In this document: positions 1-19,799 of the stretch, piece by piece | Numbering within the stretch: the first letter of the stretch is position 1 | Layout: each line of letters opens with the position of its first letter | Assembly: GCA_011033025.1 (NCBI GenBank) | Contig: WFMF01000186.1 | Location: 62,001-126,000 of the forward strand | Direction: 5' to 3' | DNA from: Beroe forskalii | Taxonomy: Eukaryota > Ctenophora > Nuda > Beroida > Beroidae | DNA length: 64,000 nucleotides | The notes under the pieces: generated by a model | The model's input: only the letters and a program-made list of their open reading frames with translations | What the model was told of the DNA's origin: nothing | Databases searched by the model: none | Program-made: the position numbers and the translations under genes

Positions 1-2415
1 GGAGAGTTAATGAAGTTTCATCGCCTTCGTTACGTGCTTGCTTGAGGTGCCTTTATACATACATTCATACATAACGAAGCATATTATATTTTATGATATA
101 TTAATAACACATGTTTTTTCAATATTTTCTGATAATATTATGAAATATATATTTACATTTTACATGTTGCAATGTTTAATATAAAATATTGCGTGTAAAG
201 ATACATTGTGAATGTGGACCTCGTGAATATATATCCACACAGAGCACTCAGGATCTATGTACATTCTTGCATATTTCACGAGTTTTCATTTATTTCCTGC
301 ACGTTTTCTGGATCTACACACACAAACACACTCACACACAGGTCTTGAGGCAGGAGTAGACAAGATGTCTCACACACATCACTTCAACCGACCATCATTG
401 CACGCTGCGCGAAGGAAGTAGGCTATGCTAAGGAGTCAATTTACAACTTAAAGCTGTGGTAATGACACTGGATCAACCGCCTATCACTGTCGCGTCCTGC
501 TCGCTTGATACTACGACACAAACCCAGCGCTATGTATCTCGTAAACTATGCATCTCTCCCGTAAGGATAATATATAGCACGTACATCATTGATAGCCAGC
601 TGAGAATAACTTCATTATCATAGTTAATATTGGTGAATTGATGACGAAAATAAGTTATGTATATATTTAGCATGCACATGTGCTTCACAGTTCAGTGTCA
701 GAACGTTACATTGGACTCCTGGAAACACATTACACTTGTCACACATTAGCGGTGCATGTAATTAATTACACCGGGAAAGATTCTGTGCATGTGTGGGTGT
801 ATGTATGTATGTAATATGTATGTATGTATGTACTTTGTATTTTTATCTACTAAACACAGTACAGAATTGTTGTACCTTGGTCAATCCATGTCAGTCCATA
901 ATGTATATTTGTATTAAATGAAGAGCCGCACACATGTATTCATGTATACATCATGTATACCAGAAGGTGCAGAGCGAAACCTGTACGGAGCCCTACGGTT
1001 CCAGTTCCTTGTTTAACAAGCCGTGAAGCAAGGACATCTACCACATTAAGCCAGCAAGACATATAGATTCTATCCACTCCTTCATGGACGAAAGTTGCAT
1101 TATACCGCCAGATCACAGAAAGTATTTCCTTGGAAAGTAGCTCATGGAATTATGTATGTGCATATGTTTGGGTTTACTCTGCCATTTAAGATTCTCTTTG
1201 TGGCTCTGACAGGATACATGACATGTTTAAAAAGTGGGCTGTAATATTATGTAGGAACAATGTCTATTCTTTGCTAGATGAAAGCTTGACTGTTCCACGA
1301 TATACGTCATCAATTCATCACTCTAAGACATCATGATGCCGTAGCAGTTCAACTTGTGTGCGTCCGTGCTTTTGTCGCATTTTCACAGTACGCACGTGTG
1401 TGTTTGTGTGTGTTGTGCGTATCAGTTCCACCTAGACAATAGGCTTTGACTCGTCAGCCTATTGTATATATACACATATCACATTGTCTTCAATAGGTTC
1501 ATTGACCATTGTCTATCTCACATTACTTTTGGTGCGGAGTGGGTTGTAAGTCTATTATACTGCTTTTGTATTGTGAAGGACGATTATAATACGTTTCAAA
1601 GAGGATCTGTAAGACAATGTGCGATCTATTGGTAGTCGAGAGACAATACCATGGTCTATAGTAGATAGGGTTTGCAATGGATCAATGCATGTAGCCTATT
1701 TTGTGGTTTTCTCTTCACATTGAGCTAACCTAGCAATGAGAGTTAATCTATAGCTAGCAATGATTAAAAAGTACACCTATATAACACTGATCTGTACCAG
1801 TTTATACATAACACTGATGTACCAGTGTATACAATATACATGAGAGCTGATCGTATTCCTACCATATACCAGTCACCAGTGAGTGTACATTGCACAACTC
1901 ATTAAACCCTCCTCCTTGGTTATTAGTCTTTGAGAAACACAGCCCGCACTTCTGATCGGAATGTTCGCAACTTCTGGCTAATCGAAACAACATATACCAG
2001 ATCTACTTTCGTGATGTATCAAGGAAGGGTGTACCCGAACTACATATCAACTTTCACTGTTATATAGCCCATATCTTCATATCAAAGATCTCAAAATGTT
2101 ACATAGCTTTTTGCGCTAAGCTATTTAGTAGTCTTGTACATGGCTGTATATTGTACAGTTTTACACCATACATCAACAGTCAACACCTTTGTAAAGCTGT
2201 TGCAAAGCATTGCTTTGGAGGCCTGATAGGAGTCCTAGTCAACAGTAGAAACATGTTTCAATTGCTAAGGATTAAATAGTTGAATTACACGAAGTCTGAA
2301 GAGATCATAGAGACCTAATGAATCTGTTTACTTTCACTAACTCATCCAGGAACTTGGCTATATTTAAGGAAGTGTCAATCTTTTTCGTGTTTGTCCCCTC
2401 AAATTTCTCTATTCC
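1..2415. other. no gene recognised, AT-rich flank
   Basis: No exon with a recognisable protein and no open frame of useful length is seen on either strand. The stretch holds short simple repeats, such as CA-rich runs near 315-345 and a GTAT microsatellite near 800-835. The missing 5' exons of the CaMKI gene (the ATP-binding N-lobe) were looked for here and not found, so they probably lie left of the window. Confidence 0.6.
797..836. repeat. GTAT microsatellite
   Basis: Two short runs of the tetranucleotide GTAT are separated by a single imperfect unit. It is a simple repeat with no sign of function. Confidence 0.8.
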
Positions 2416-4600
<2,185 letters not shown>

Positions 4601-6175
4601 TGGGGGTGGCAAGTTATGGGAGCCCCTGTATCCGTTTTGGATACATCACGGACCCCCTCCAAACCTGGTATACATCATAACAGAGTTAACCATACCAGGC
4701 TCGCCCTACACTTGGGCTAACCTCTAAACACGGGCTCCCCTATACACCGCTCCCTTAATCTTGGGCTTACCCACTTCCCTTGGTCTCACCCTAAACAAGG
4801 GATCGCCCATACCAGACTCGCCCTTATCCTAAGACTGCACATGGCTCCACCCTACCTTGGGCTTCTGGAACGCCTTGGGCCAACCCCCCAAACACGGGAT
4901 CTACCATACCAGACCAACCCTTATCCTGGGCTATACCGCATATGGCTCCACCCTACCTTGGGCTTGGAATGCCTTGGGCTAACCTCAAACACGGGATCCA
5001 CCATACCAGACCAGCCCTTATCCTGGGCTACACCGCATATGGCTCCACCCTACCTTGGGCTTCTGGAATGCCTTGGGCTAACCCCCAAACACGGGATCCA
5101 CCATACCAGACCAACCTTTATCCTGGGCTATACCGCATATGAAGCTCCACCCTACCTTGGGCTCCCCTCGCTTTAAATATGGGCTCCCCTCCGTTACTCA
5201 TTGGGCCACCCCATTCCACTCACCCCATGCCCTCTCCCCCCTAGTTTGGGCTCCCCCATGATCAAAACCCGGACTACCCCCGTATTATCTCGGGCTCCCT
5301 CATGATAACTCTGCCCCCCATACTAACTCGGGCTGCCCCTATACTAACTCAGGCTCCCCCCAGTATTGACTCAGGGCTCCCCAATATCAACTCAAGGCTC
5401 CCCCATGATAACTTGGGCTCCCCTTGACCAACTCGAACTCCCCCCCATTATTACTTGGGCTCTCCCCCATGTTATCTCGGGCTCCCCCCCGTATTAACTT
5501 TTGTCTCCCCACACTTGGGTTCCCCCTGTACCAACTTGGGCTCCCCGTACTAACTTGTGCTCCCCATATTAACTTGGGCCCCCCATTAAATTCTGCCTCC
5601 CGTCCCATCAGGGTTCCCCAAACCAACTCAGGCTCCCCCGTACTAGCAGGCTTCCCATACCAACTTGGGCTCCCCGTACTATCTGCCCTGCAAGAAAATA
5701 ATATCTCTCTGGGCTCCCCAAATGCTAACTTGGGCTCCCCCCATACTAACCCTAGGCTCCACCGTACTATCTGGGCTCCCCCATACCAACTTGGGCTCCC
5801 CCGTTCTATCAGGGCTCCCCATACCAACTTGGGCTTCCCCGTACTATCTGAGCTCCCCCGTACTAACTTGGGCTCCCCCGTACTAACTTGGGCTCCCCCG
5901 TACTAACTTGGGCTCCCCCGTACTAACTTGGGCTACCCCGTACTATCTGGGCTCCCCCGCACTAACTGGGCTCCCCCGTACTAACTTGGGCTCCACCATA
6001 CTATCTGGGCTCCCCCATACCAACCTGGGCTCCCCCGTACTATCAGGGCTCCCCCCCCCCCTACGGCCTACTAACTTGGGCTCCCCCATACCAACTTGGC
6101 CCCCCTATCTGGGCCCCCTTTTTAACTTTCCCCCCCTGGGCTCCCCTGGGCCCCCCTAACCCCCCCCCCAGAAAC
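4601..6175. repeat. CT-rich minisatellite between CaMKI copies
   Basis: Two blocks are visible. From about 4640 to 5170 a unit of about 100 bases recurs, built around CCCTACCTTGGGCTT and ACACGGGATC. From about 5250 to 6170 a short unit of about 20 bases recurs, typically GGGCTCCCCCGTACTAACTT with many variants. The plus strand is C-rich and the minus strand G-rich with many runs of four or more G, so G-quadruplex formation on the minus strand is possible. Open frames across it are repeat translations, not genes. Confidence 0.9.
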
Positions 6176-6315
6176 ATGCTTCACCAAGGACAAATAAAGG
6201 AATTACCTAGTTCGGAAGCATCAAGGAGTATCTGATGAATTGCTTACTACAAACTATTCAAACATGCTATATCTGCGATTGCCACCTTTTCATGTTGTCC
6301 TTCACATCCTTTCAC

Positions 6316-10260
<3,945 letters not shown>

Positions 10261-12125
10261 AGAGCGTTTAATTACCATCCTAATAGCACCGACTGTTCGG
10301 ACATTAGCTCCGACTCTGCGGGCATGTATGACGGAAGAAGTGATATATAACTATCCTAGAGTGGGCCTGCGCGCGTTCCTGCAATTATATTCCGGGGCAT
10401 TATAACTTTGTTTTCCCCCACTTATAATTCCCATTTTTGTCTTCTGAGAATTGTATGATCTTATATAGCAAAGGTACTTTCGCTCTATATCTCAAATGAG
10501 GTTATGGTATCTCAGATATATCCACCCTAACATCACGAATTCTCGTGTCATAATTCATTGTTATGTGGTTCCTTCCATTAAGCAAAACTATAATTCATCA
10601 CATGGGTCCTGTAATTTGGAATTATTCTTGAACTATTCCACGAAAACCATTTGAAACTTTGAAACAAACTTTTCCGTGCGTGTTATTAAGTGTATTTTAA
10701 GTACTTTGATGAACTATTCTTTGGTTTTATAAGGTTCATTCGAAGTTGTTATCTTAGTTGATTACACGGGTGATCGCATGCCAAATATTATATGATACGT
10801 TTTTGAAGCTGATTAGAGCTTTTTTGAGCACTTTTACCTCTTTATCTTTCATGACTTGAAGTTGGATTAAAAGACCATATTTATATATGTGCACCATTTG
10901 GTTGGTTCAATTTCAGTTAAAAATTGGTTTCAAAATGTACTTATCACGATAACGATTGAATAAGGACTGAATTATCCAGGAAAATGCAATTCAGGATTTT
11001 GTGCACTAACCGCAATCTTAGCACTTCTATTGGGCATCTTGAAATCGCTTTTTAATTAGATCAAATTTTAGCTGAACCGATGAGCTCATAGTCAAATTAC
11101 TCTTGTAATACCTTGGTTGTCGGGATCTATAATTACATTTTTGAGTTAAACCATAAATTTATGTTTGAGCCTCTTGGAAATTTTTGGATTTCTATATTTT
11201 CAGTTTCACTATAATATCATAAATATCCGTTAGATCGAGATGTTCTAAGTTTCAGTTCTGATGGGTAAGAATTATATGCATGAGATAGTATTAGTAATCA
11301 ATTACACTTCAAACCAAGCACCCAACCTAAGGACATTTGGACGGTTCGTTTTTACTTTTTCCCCGTGTAAAAATTTGTGCCCCACAGAGGGTAAGGAAAG
11401 CCCTAAATCACAATCTGCAAACTTGTGGGGAGAACTTGCGAAAAATGTGCAAAGTATTTAAAATTCTGTTCAGAATTAGATGCATATCAGTTGGTTTATT
11501 TAGTTTTACTTAAGTCCGTCCTAATATTATTCTAAATTATATTACGTGAGAATTTAATGAAGAATTTAAGAATAAAATGAACCGTTGTACTTGTATTGAA
11601 GAGCTATTTATACGCAATACGCACAATATATAGATTTATTTCGAATTTAAAATTTTTTGTGGTTTTATCAATATCATGATTTCTTTTTTGAAGTTCAACC
11701 GGTAATGCTTGGTATGGAACAGCCTTAATGCCATATATGATGAATAAATCAAATTCAATGAGTGTATACTTGATACTGTAAGTGTATTTATATTAAACTT
11801 TGAGTATATTCAAACTTGAGTATATTCAATTTCAAATTTTAGGAAAATTTTCTGTGTCTCGTTAAGTTTTAACATAAGAAGTGACCGAGTAGAAATTTCA
11901 GTCTGACTCTTCGAGCTGTGTGCTACATTTTCATTTTTAAGAAGGATATTTTTGTCAGACGTTGTCTGACCACTTCGCCTTCGCCTATTAGAAAAATATT
12001 TATTTTCCTCGAACACGATAAGTTTATAAAAGTTTGTCAAAAAATAAATAATATTACGTATCTTTCTCGAACACAATCTGAATCACTGATCACGAGTGTG
12101 TTCGATCGCTATGGGAGAAATCCAG
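10261..12125. other. CaMKI downstream flank, no gene seen
   Basis: This is AT-rich sequence following the CaMKI stop. It presumably begins with the 3' UTR; an AATAAA-type signal occurs near 11571, but I cannot tie it to the gene. A GTCAGACGTTGTCTGAC palindrome at about 11956-11972 recurs in inverted-repeat elements near 35370 and is probably the end of a small transposon. No protein-like frame is recognised. Confidence 0.5.
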
Positions 12126-12660
12126 GTATGTCTCCCAAATAAACGGCTCTGAGTGACGTCACAGATCGAAACGTCAATTTTTCTGTATCCTAAACCTAAC
12201 CATTGCCCTAACCAAAACCCTAACCTTAATCCTTATCCTAAACCTAACTAATCCTGACCCTAAACAGAACCCTAACCTCGGCTAGTCTCCCATGTAAACG
12301 GGAGCCAGGGAGCCTTCATTATCTAATTCTATGACGATGACGTCACTCAGAAAAATATAATTAAGCTAAGCGCATCTAGCGCTTTAACCATTAAGGTTAG
12401 GGTTTTGGTTAGGGTCAGGATTTGTTAGGTTTAGGGTAAGGATTAAGGTTAGGGTTTTGGTTAGGACTATGGTTAGGTTTAGGATACAGAAAAATTGACG
12501 TTTAGATCTGTGACGTCACTCAGCCCCGTTTACATGAATACATGGGAGACATACCCTAACCTCACTGCTAATAAAGCGCTAGATGCGCTTAATTATATTT
12601 TTCTGAGTGACGTCATTGTCATAGATAATGAAGGCTCCCGTTTATATGGGAGAGTACTGA
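12126..12660. mobile_element. inverted pair of small elements with telomere-like CCCTAA core
   Basis: Two copies of one element face each other. The left copy reads GAGTGACGTCACAG, then CAATTTTTCTGTATCC, then a core of imperfect CCCTAACC-type repeats. The right copy (about 12395-12530) is the reverse complement with TTAGGGTTTTGG cores. GCGCTAGATGCGCTTAATTATATTTTTCTGAGTGACGTC-type ends occur on both outer sides. The same family is found at 33270-33455. No coding capacity; probably a non-autonomous DNA transposon. The telomere-like core is interstitial and imperfect. Confidence 0.65.
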
Positions 12661-12905
12661 CCGAAATCCATCAATACCCTACCCGCGCGGCGTTAAATAA
12701 GCTCTAACCAGAGCCCTCTTTTATTTTGCGCGCGGACGCGGAGCGCGCCGTCGTTTCACCTCGCTGATCGTTGCTAAACACGTATATCCCTGTCTGCGTT
12801 GCGCGGCGCGCTTCCCCAGAACAGGGCTATAAATTCAGGGGCATCGGAGCAAATTTGACCCCGGTATTTACGGGGTCAAATTTACCCCCTATTTTGAAGC
12901 GTTTA
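12661..12905. repeat. GC-rich dispersed repeat and small hairpin
   Basis: CACGTATATCCCTGTCTGCG followed by TTGCGCGGCGCGCTTCC (12778-12815) recurs near 55072-55110 and in part near 55383. A hairpin with arms TTTGACCCCG and CGGGGTCAAA lies at about 12855-12882. It has no coding potential. Confidence 0.6.
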
Positions 12906-15900
12906 TACGCCGCGCGCTCCGTTGATTTGTTCGTTTTTACATTTGACTGATTTCTTCATTTTCAGGATTCGGGTTGGATCAAAGATTGAGTTTGACCAAT
13001 CATTATCCAGTATTCACTCCTCACTGAACACCGAGCTGTGATGTGCTATCAATATCGTTCAAGTATTTTATGTGCCTTTTCTTGAGGTTGTTTAATTTAG
13101 ATCATTCATTTCATGCAGATATCTGTTAGTTCATGCTTTTATAACTATCTTAATTTACTCATGTTATTTATATTGGATGGATTGTCATCAGTCATCGGTC
13201 CCAATTCCCATAAAGCATTCATTTTGGAAATCTATGTGCTGGTTCCAATGAGAGTGGGTATATGATTCAATTCAAATTATTGAAATTGACAAGTACCTAC
13301 AGAATTGCGTTTTCAATCAATATAGATGTAGATTGAATATTGATTTGTATTCTGTTTCTTTACTTGCTTGAAAGTAAATAGAAAGTCAAATTAAACTGTC
13401 TCTTATACTAATTTTTTGTTTGTCTGGGTGTTTGTGAAATTCGTCTGGACATGATATATGCTACTTAACCTATATTTCATTTTATGATACGGAAGGAGTT
13501 TGAACCTTTGTCATTGTTTAGAAGTCTCTTCAATTCTGAGCTGCAAATGAGATTTATGACGTGATTTTGATTTCATTTATCTTTCAGGATCAGGATCTAA
13601 TCAAGTAATATTATGACCTGGCAAAGCTATGATTTCAGGCTGCTGTAAGCTGCAATTGTTGGCATATAATTATTTTCAGTGAATTTCAATTATTTGAAAG
13701 CCAATTTTGGGTTTTTCAGTTGCTTTATTTAAATCATCTCGATAATTTACTGACAAAGCTTTCATATAAAGTACCTTGCATATAATTCTGGAATTGCCCG
13801 TTAGCTAATATGCCAAAATTACAAGCTTTACCTGTGATTTGGCAATAATTCTAAATTGAAGGTATTGCATGACGGCATGTGCCCATTGGGTCAGATTTTT
13901 TCAAGTAAGGCATATGCGATATTTCAGACTCATGAAGCAAGTTTTAACCTTTTAAATAGGCGTAGAAACTTGTACCTATTCAACTATTAGTTTCTTATAT
14001 GCTACCTTTTTTATTGCACATTTGCCAAGGTGCTTTCGACTGATGAGCACACATACGTGTAAACCAATTCTAATGCATTGTAGATTTTATAAAAGAATTG
14101 GGGTAATGGAATGATGATATCATCAGTTAATAAGGTCCGGGAGTATTCTAACTTTCACCATCAATTCAATTAATTGTTACTCATACTTCGATGCTTTGAT
14201 TACCATACAGACTGCTGCGTTTCCTGGTACATTCCCCCTGAAGATAATTCCCCTCATCCATTCCTTATGATTTAATTCCTTATGATCTAATTCCTTATGA
14301 TTCACCCTAGTGTTGTGGTCAACAGATTTATTTGTCAGATTAGCAGATTAGAGCATAAAAGCATAAAGATTACCTAAGTACCTATATCATACATGACAAA
14401 AGTTGCTAGGATTTGTACCTACCTACCATTCTTTCAAGCGATTTGCTGATGTCATTTTGGATTTTTATAGTTTTATAGGTTGGTACTTATTCACTCTTGA
14501 GCAAGCTATAGGTTCTAATTATTTCTCAAAAGTTATTATTACTATCAAATATTCATAAAGCATGTTAGATCAGGCTGGTGATCAAAAATCAGTCAATCTT
14601 GATGTTTGGGAGCCTGTAAATGAATGAAAAAACTCATTTTGTTGCACAAAAATAAGATTTCGACCCGTTTTGACCTACCATTTGCATTCATCCGGAATAA
14701 CTCCATTAATTTCATCAAGTTTCCTTTATGATTTGAGCCCATTACCAATTGTCGAAATAACTTGAAACAGCTGATATAGTGGCATTTGGCTAATTGTTCT
14801 AAGGTCGCCTATCTCTTGGGTCTTCAGTCATAGGTAGTTTCGCAATAAAAAGCATAATTTCATTGATTTGAAATCGTTTTCTCCCATTGAAACCACAAAA
14901 TGCTGTTTTTTGTTGCATAAAGCTGGAATTGTCCATTTTGAATTTCAAGAATCGATGGCCACTGTGGGTTGTGTATGATCATTATGTAAAAACTAGAAAA
15001 GCCCGTTGAGCCTGCTAGATAATACAGGACCACATAATAAGCTTTCAAAAAGTTTATGAAGGAGCAGAATTTACCATTATTCGTTGGTTACTTTTAGTTA
15101 TGCTGGACCGTGCAAGTTTTGATCATTATAATTTGCTTGTATGATGAATTTAATCCTGAAAATTAAAACCGATGATCGTACTCATACTAAACGTTGAATC
15201 AAAGCATTGATTTACGCCAAGAGCAGTATTCCAATATCGCAATGTGCTATGCCCAAATTCGATTCAGTTTGATTTTGATTTTGTTCAATCTTAAACTGCT
15301 GTAAATTCACATTTTTCCGTTACCATCAACTCAGCACTTATTTAAATCGACCGACGTCTGTCACAGATTTATGAAGAGATGCTAACAGAAATAGCCTCCA
15401 CGATGCCAGCCATACCCGTTCTCTATTTCCAGATCTTGAATTTCAAATGAAAAACAGTAAACACGTCTTTCTTTCAAACGCTAAAACGCAGCAATCAACA
15501 ACGTATCAGAAAGCACTCGCACACAACTGATCATAATCTGCACGTGCAGAATATCTGTATCCATAGCAACGGCGCGACTTAGCCCAGCTTTGCCTTCGTT
15601 TCTCTTGATATCTTCTTGAGTTCTTGGCAAGCTCAAATTTAATTGTATACGGAATTACAGACAAACATTATTCACGTGTGACTTTACTTTATATATAAGA
15701 TGGTGACATTTGTCTCAAATTGGCAACATTTAGCAATGATATGCTCATTTTAGTTATTTGAAATTTAAATCACATATCGATAAAAGCATTTTTGAACTAT
15801 AGTTCCAAGAAATAAAACTATAATTCGCATATGTTGCTGTACATTAGTGTCGCAAAAAGTTTGCATTTCTGGGGACTATGGCTCAAGAATAAATTTTTCA

Positions 15901-16383
15901 TTGGCTAAAAATTTGTAGTGGTGCATACATTTATCGAATTTGAATTCATCATTCATTTTTTTTAATTTTGGGTCAGCATTCGGAAGACCAGAATTGATCA
16001 AGATTTCGATATAAATGAAATTAAACCTATTTCTTGATTCCGTATCGTTTACGAAAATTCCCCAACTGCAATTGATTGGAGAGTACCAATTGATTGGTAA
16101 TTGGAGAGTAATTTACACTATCAAAGTGTCAAATGAAGAATTAAAGCCAAAAATTCCTAATTCGTAACATATCAAGTCTTAATTATTTGCATCTCATGAA
16201 ATTTATATCTCTACAATGATAATTTGGCTGCATGTATTTAAGAATGCATCAAATTAGGCTTGCATGTAATTAAGCCCTAGGGCCTCAAAAAGGGCTTAAT
16301 TTCATGTAGCTTAATGACATGTAGGCTCATTTTTCTGTAGGCGATATTTCCTGTAATAAGGTATGCAAAAATAGGCTCATCTG
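12906..16383. other. AT-rich interval, nothing recognised
   Basis: No protein-like frame over about 60 codons, no tandem array and no clear terminal inverted repeats are seen. One short ORF-like stretch on the minus strand near 14860-15048 has no recognisable content. Confidence 0.5.
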
Positions 16384-17240
16384 TGCAAAAATTCGTTAAC
16401 GTATCCCACTATGTTATTTGTGCTTCTTATCATGTTAGAAAACATATAAAACCAGGAGTATTAAAATATACCTTGGGAAACTCGAAAATTGACCACGCCC
16501 TTTTCTGACCGTGGGAAAATTCATGGATTGCAGAACGAAAAATATTATAGACATATATATAGCATGATGGGTGTCTAAACCCATGTTTTTGGGACGCTGA
16601 ATCGGTTGCAGGGTTATTTTTAGTCTCTGACCATCACATAAGCCATTACTGACCACCCACCCCTTATCGTGGAATTTTGAGTCATTTTCACATGATGTAT
16701 TTCCAAATCAAACTATGGCATGTTAGGTGTCTAAACCCATGTTTTTGGGACGCTGAATCGATTGCAAGGGTTATTTTATGCTCTGACAATCACATAAGCC
16801 ATTAGTGACCACACCTTTATCGTGGAATTTTGAGTCATTTTCACATGATGTATTTCCAAATCAAACTGTGGCATGTTAGGTGTCTAAACCCATGTTTTTT
16901 GAGGAGCTGAATCGATTGGAAGGGTTATTTTTATGCTCTGACAATCACATAAGCCATTAGCGACCACGCCCACCTTTGATCGTGAAATTTTTGAGCCAAT
17001 TTCACGTGATATATTTCCAAGTCAAACTGTGGCATGTTAGGTGTCTAAACCCATGTTTTTGGGGCGCTGAATCGATTGGAAGGGTTATTTATAGGCTCTG
17101 ACCATCACATAAGCCATTAGCGACCACGCCCACCTGTGATCGTGGGAATTTATGAATCATTTTCACAGTTTATTTTTCAAATCAAACATTGGCATGTGAG
17201 GTGTCTATTAGACTGTCTAAGCCCATGTTTTTGGGATGCT
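16384..17240. repeat. left inverted arm with ~155-160 bp subrepeats
   Basis: Five direct subrepeats are marked by GGTGTCTAAACCCATGTTTT at about 16566, 16720, 16875, 17038 and near 17200. Each also contains AATCACATAAGCCATTA and a CGTGG(G)AATTTTTGAGTCATTTTCAC-type stretch. The outermost 150 bases are unique to the arm end and are matched in reverse at 20950-21100. Confidence 0.85.
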
Positions 17241-17299
17241 AAATCGATTGGTTTAACTTCCCCTTTATGTCTAATTTATCCATGGATGTAGTAATTCAC

Positions 17300-18280
17300 T
17301 ATAAGGCGGTCTTAGAGGATATCTTCTTGTAATGACATTTGGTGGATTTCGGATATGAATAGCAATCTAATTTTCTTGGTTCTTCCTATGTAAACCATGC
17401 ATGCTCTGAAGCTCTCACAAATGTTAGCCATGTCCTGAGATGCCACATCGATTCTCACGGGTAGTAAGGGGTCCTGGACTCTGCTGTTTGGGAAACGAAA
17501 GCTTTATCAAGAGCAATTAGTTCCTCATCTTTATCTTTGACCAGACTTTGGCAGAGAAAATACCGCTAGGTCTGCTGAGGCCTGAGCGCCCCATAGTTAC
17601 AAGGGTAAAAGTCTTAATGGATTGATCTAAGATGGTAAGCTTGGTGTTGGAAGAATCGCTGGCTGTGATTATCACTTGTTTTACATTCCACGACGTGTTA
17701 TATCTAAGTATCTAGCCCTGTGTGGATTAGTTTTTATTGTGATTTCATAAAAGTCTTAACAGCTTCATGATCTGAGAGTTTCTTGTCTTTAATGCTTTAA
17801 TGCCAGACAAGTAAGTGGATAGTGCAGATTATCAACTGCTAAGCTGATTGACGAGTCCATGATTGATGACACTCCCTCTTTTTTCATTTCATGTAAAAAT
17901 CCATTATTGGACTGATGTCACAACTCCCATGTATTGAATGGGTCAATTTCACGTTTCTGACAGAATTCAGCCCACTCATTTTCAGCATGTCTGGTACTTG
18001 GTTTCCAGGCTTGGGTTAAAATCTCGACCACAGGCCCCAAAATGCCTCTTCCTTGAATGCCTGTCCTGTAACAGGGCACAGGCCAAGCCGTCAAATGAAG
18101 CAAGTAACCCAGAAGCTGAGGGTTGTACAATGTACACTTTGTCCTGTAGAAGTGTTATGTGGTAACTGAATATTCCAAAACATGCCCAAAACATTGGAAG
18201 AACTATGAACCATGCTTGAGTCTCCCATCTTGGTGCAATCAGCACTATCGGGCACTGGTTGTCCTTAACTTTGCACACCT
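17300..18280 (-). pseudogene. RNase H end and tyrosine recombinase remnant of the DIRS-like element
   Basis: Reading down the minus strand from 18278, VLIAPRWETQAWF matches the conserved end of the RT/RNase H region of DIRS-type elements (LIAP.WPTQ.W in relatives). It is followed in another frame by AWKPSTRHAENEWAEFCQKR, typical of the N-terminal core-binding domain of these recombinases. Further on are a threonine-glycine-type helix region and YIGRTKKIR...LFIS, equivalent to the RTK..R...LFIS stretch in the catalytic domain. Several stop codons and frame changes interrupt it. Assignment is by motif recognition only. Confidence 0.6.
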
Positions 18281-18692
18281 GGAGCCTGGGCCATCAGATC
18301 AGAATGCCACGCAGAATCACAGTGAATGGAGAGAAGGCATTGACCATTGTCTCATTCCTCCTTCTCGGGAGTGTGGTGGAATGCATTCATTTGAATGAGT
18401 GAAATGTGATGCTCGTTACTGGTTATGTATCTGGGTGAAACATGTCTCACTTCTAGATTTATTCTGAAATTTGAATAAATGGGCTAATTCCATATCTGTT
18501 TTTGAAATTGTAGAGTTGAGGACTCTTCTGTTCCTCCTTTGCTTTGCATGCCAGACTGGTAGTATTGTCTCCGCATATGACCAGTTTTTTGTCTTCTAAG
18601 AGGAGGGCGAAGAGCTCTAGACTTTTATTTGAGGGACCAACTTTGGCTTGTCAGGTCTAACAATAATCCTCATCCTGAGTTACTAGCATCTA

Positions 18693-19534
18693 GGGGAGCG
18701 ATGGGGCAAATGGGATAGTATACCAAATGGGACCCTTGCCGTTTCAGGGAATTTACATGGGTTGGGACTAAAATTTTTGTTGCTGCTCAATGGGTCACGA
18801 GATAGCTCACTTAAACCATAAAGTCATTGAGATAATTCAATCAGGCTCTTCTTCACACGCACTTCCTTACACCAGATAATGAGTAACGATTTTGCTTGTT
18901 TTGCTCCTATCATGACATGATTTGTACGGGAACATTCCCTTTATGTTTGATTGCATTTGGTTCGTCATCATGTATTCTCCAGTGATTGATAGGTTTTTGG
19001 TTGGTAAATGATAGTCTAATATGTTAATTAGCCATAAATTGAATTGCCCTATAGATTGTAAAATGGGATACTCATGAATTTGTAATATGGGATATCCCAT
19101 TTTTGACCATTTTACTATATCCCATTTGACCAACTATGCTTTTTCTAATTTTCTATTTAGTTGGGACATGGTTTTGAACTTTATCATTTTACCATAAAAT
19201 GTATTCGTATTTCATTTGTACTATCCAGACATCCAAATATTTAGTTTTAAATACACGATGTTAAATGGGATACTGGAAGTTGGTCAAATGGGATATCCAT
19301 TTGGGCTATTTACGTGGGTCCCATTTGACATACTTTCAGGAAAATCAAATGAGGGTTGGCCAAACGGGACGAGGCCACACCCAAAAATGGGCGGGGAATG
19401 GTGAAGTTTGGTGTTTAGTACACCAATCTACAGGCAATAGCGAGAATCTACGCAAAAAATTTCATGGAAATCGGCTAAAATGAAAACTCTACAGACTTTA
19501 GAATTTTAGGGTCCCATTTGCCCCATCGCTCCCC
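18693..19534. mobile_element. TA-flanked inverted-repeat element nested in the DIRS-like element
   Basis: Perfect terminal inverted repeats of at least 23 bases (GGGGAGCGATGGGGCAAATG at the left, its complement at the right) are flanked on both sides by TA (18691-18692 and 19535-19536), the target duplication of Tc1/mariner-type elements. The interior repeats AAATGGGATA-type words and has no transposase frame, so it is non-autonomous. The element at 29755-30936 has related ends. Confidence 0.85.
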
Positions 19535-19799
19535 TAATTGATGGTGTAGGGCTGACCCTGACCAACACAAAATCTTCTGGTGTTCCACTGTTTCAGCACT
19601 AGGAACAGTTTTCTCCAAAGTTCAGTTCTTTCAACTGATAAACTGATATTCCCAAGCTTCCCTAGTTGAAACCTCTCCTGCTTCTGGCAAGTCCGAAATT
19701 TTGAGCTAGCGTTTGTTGAAGACAGCTCCAATCCCAGAAAGGCTATAACCTGTACTGGTTCCGAGAGCTTTTCTCCTGGTTCTCTAAAACCTTAAGTAC

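Noticed and set aside
5387..6159. Frames with GSPSWYG or NLGSPVLT repeats
   Set aside because: Translations of the CT-rich minisatellite; no conserved domain.
12180..12490. True telomere or chromosome end
   Set aside because: The CCCTAA-type repeats are short, imperfect, in both orientations and inside a transposon with copies elsewhere.
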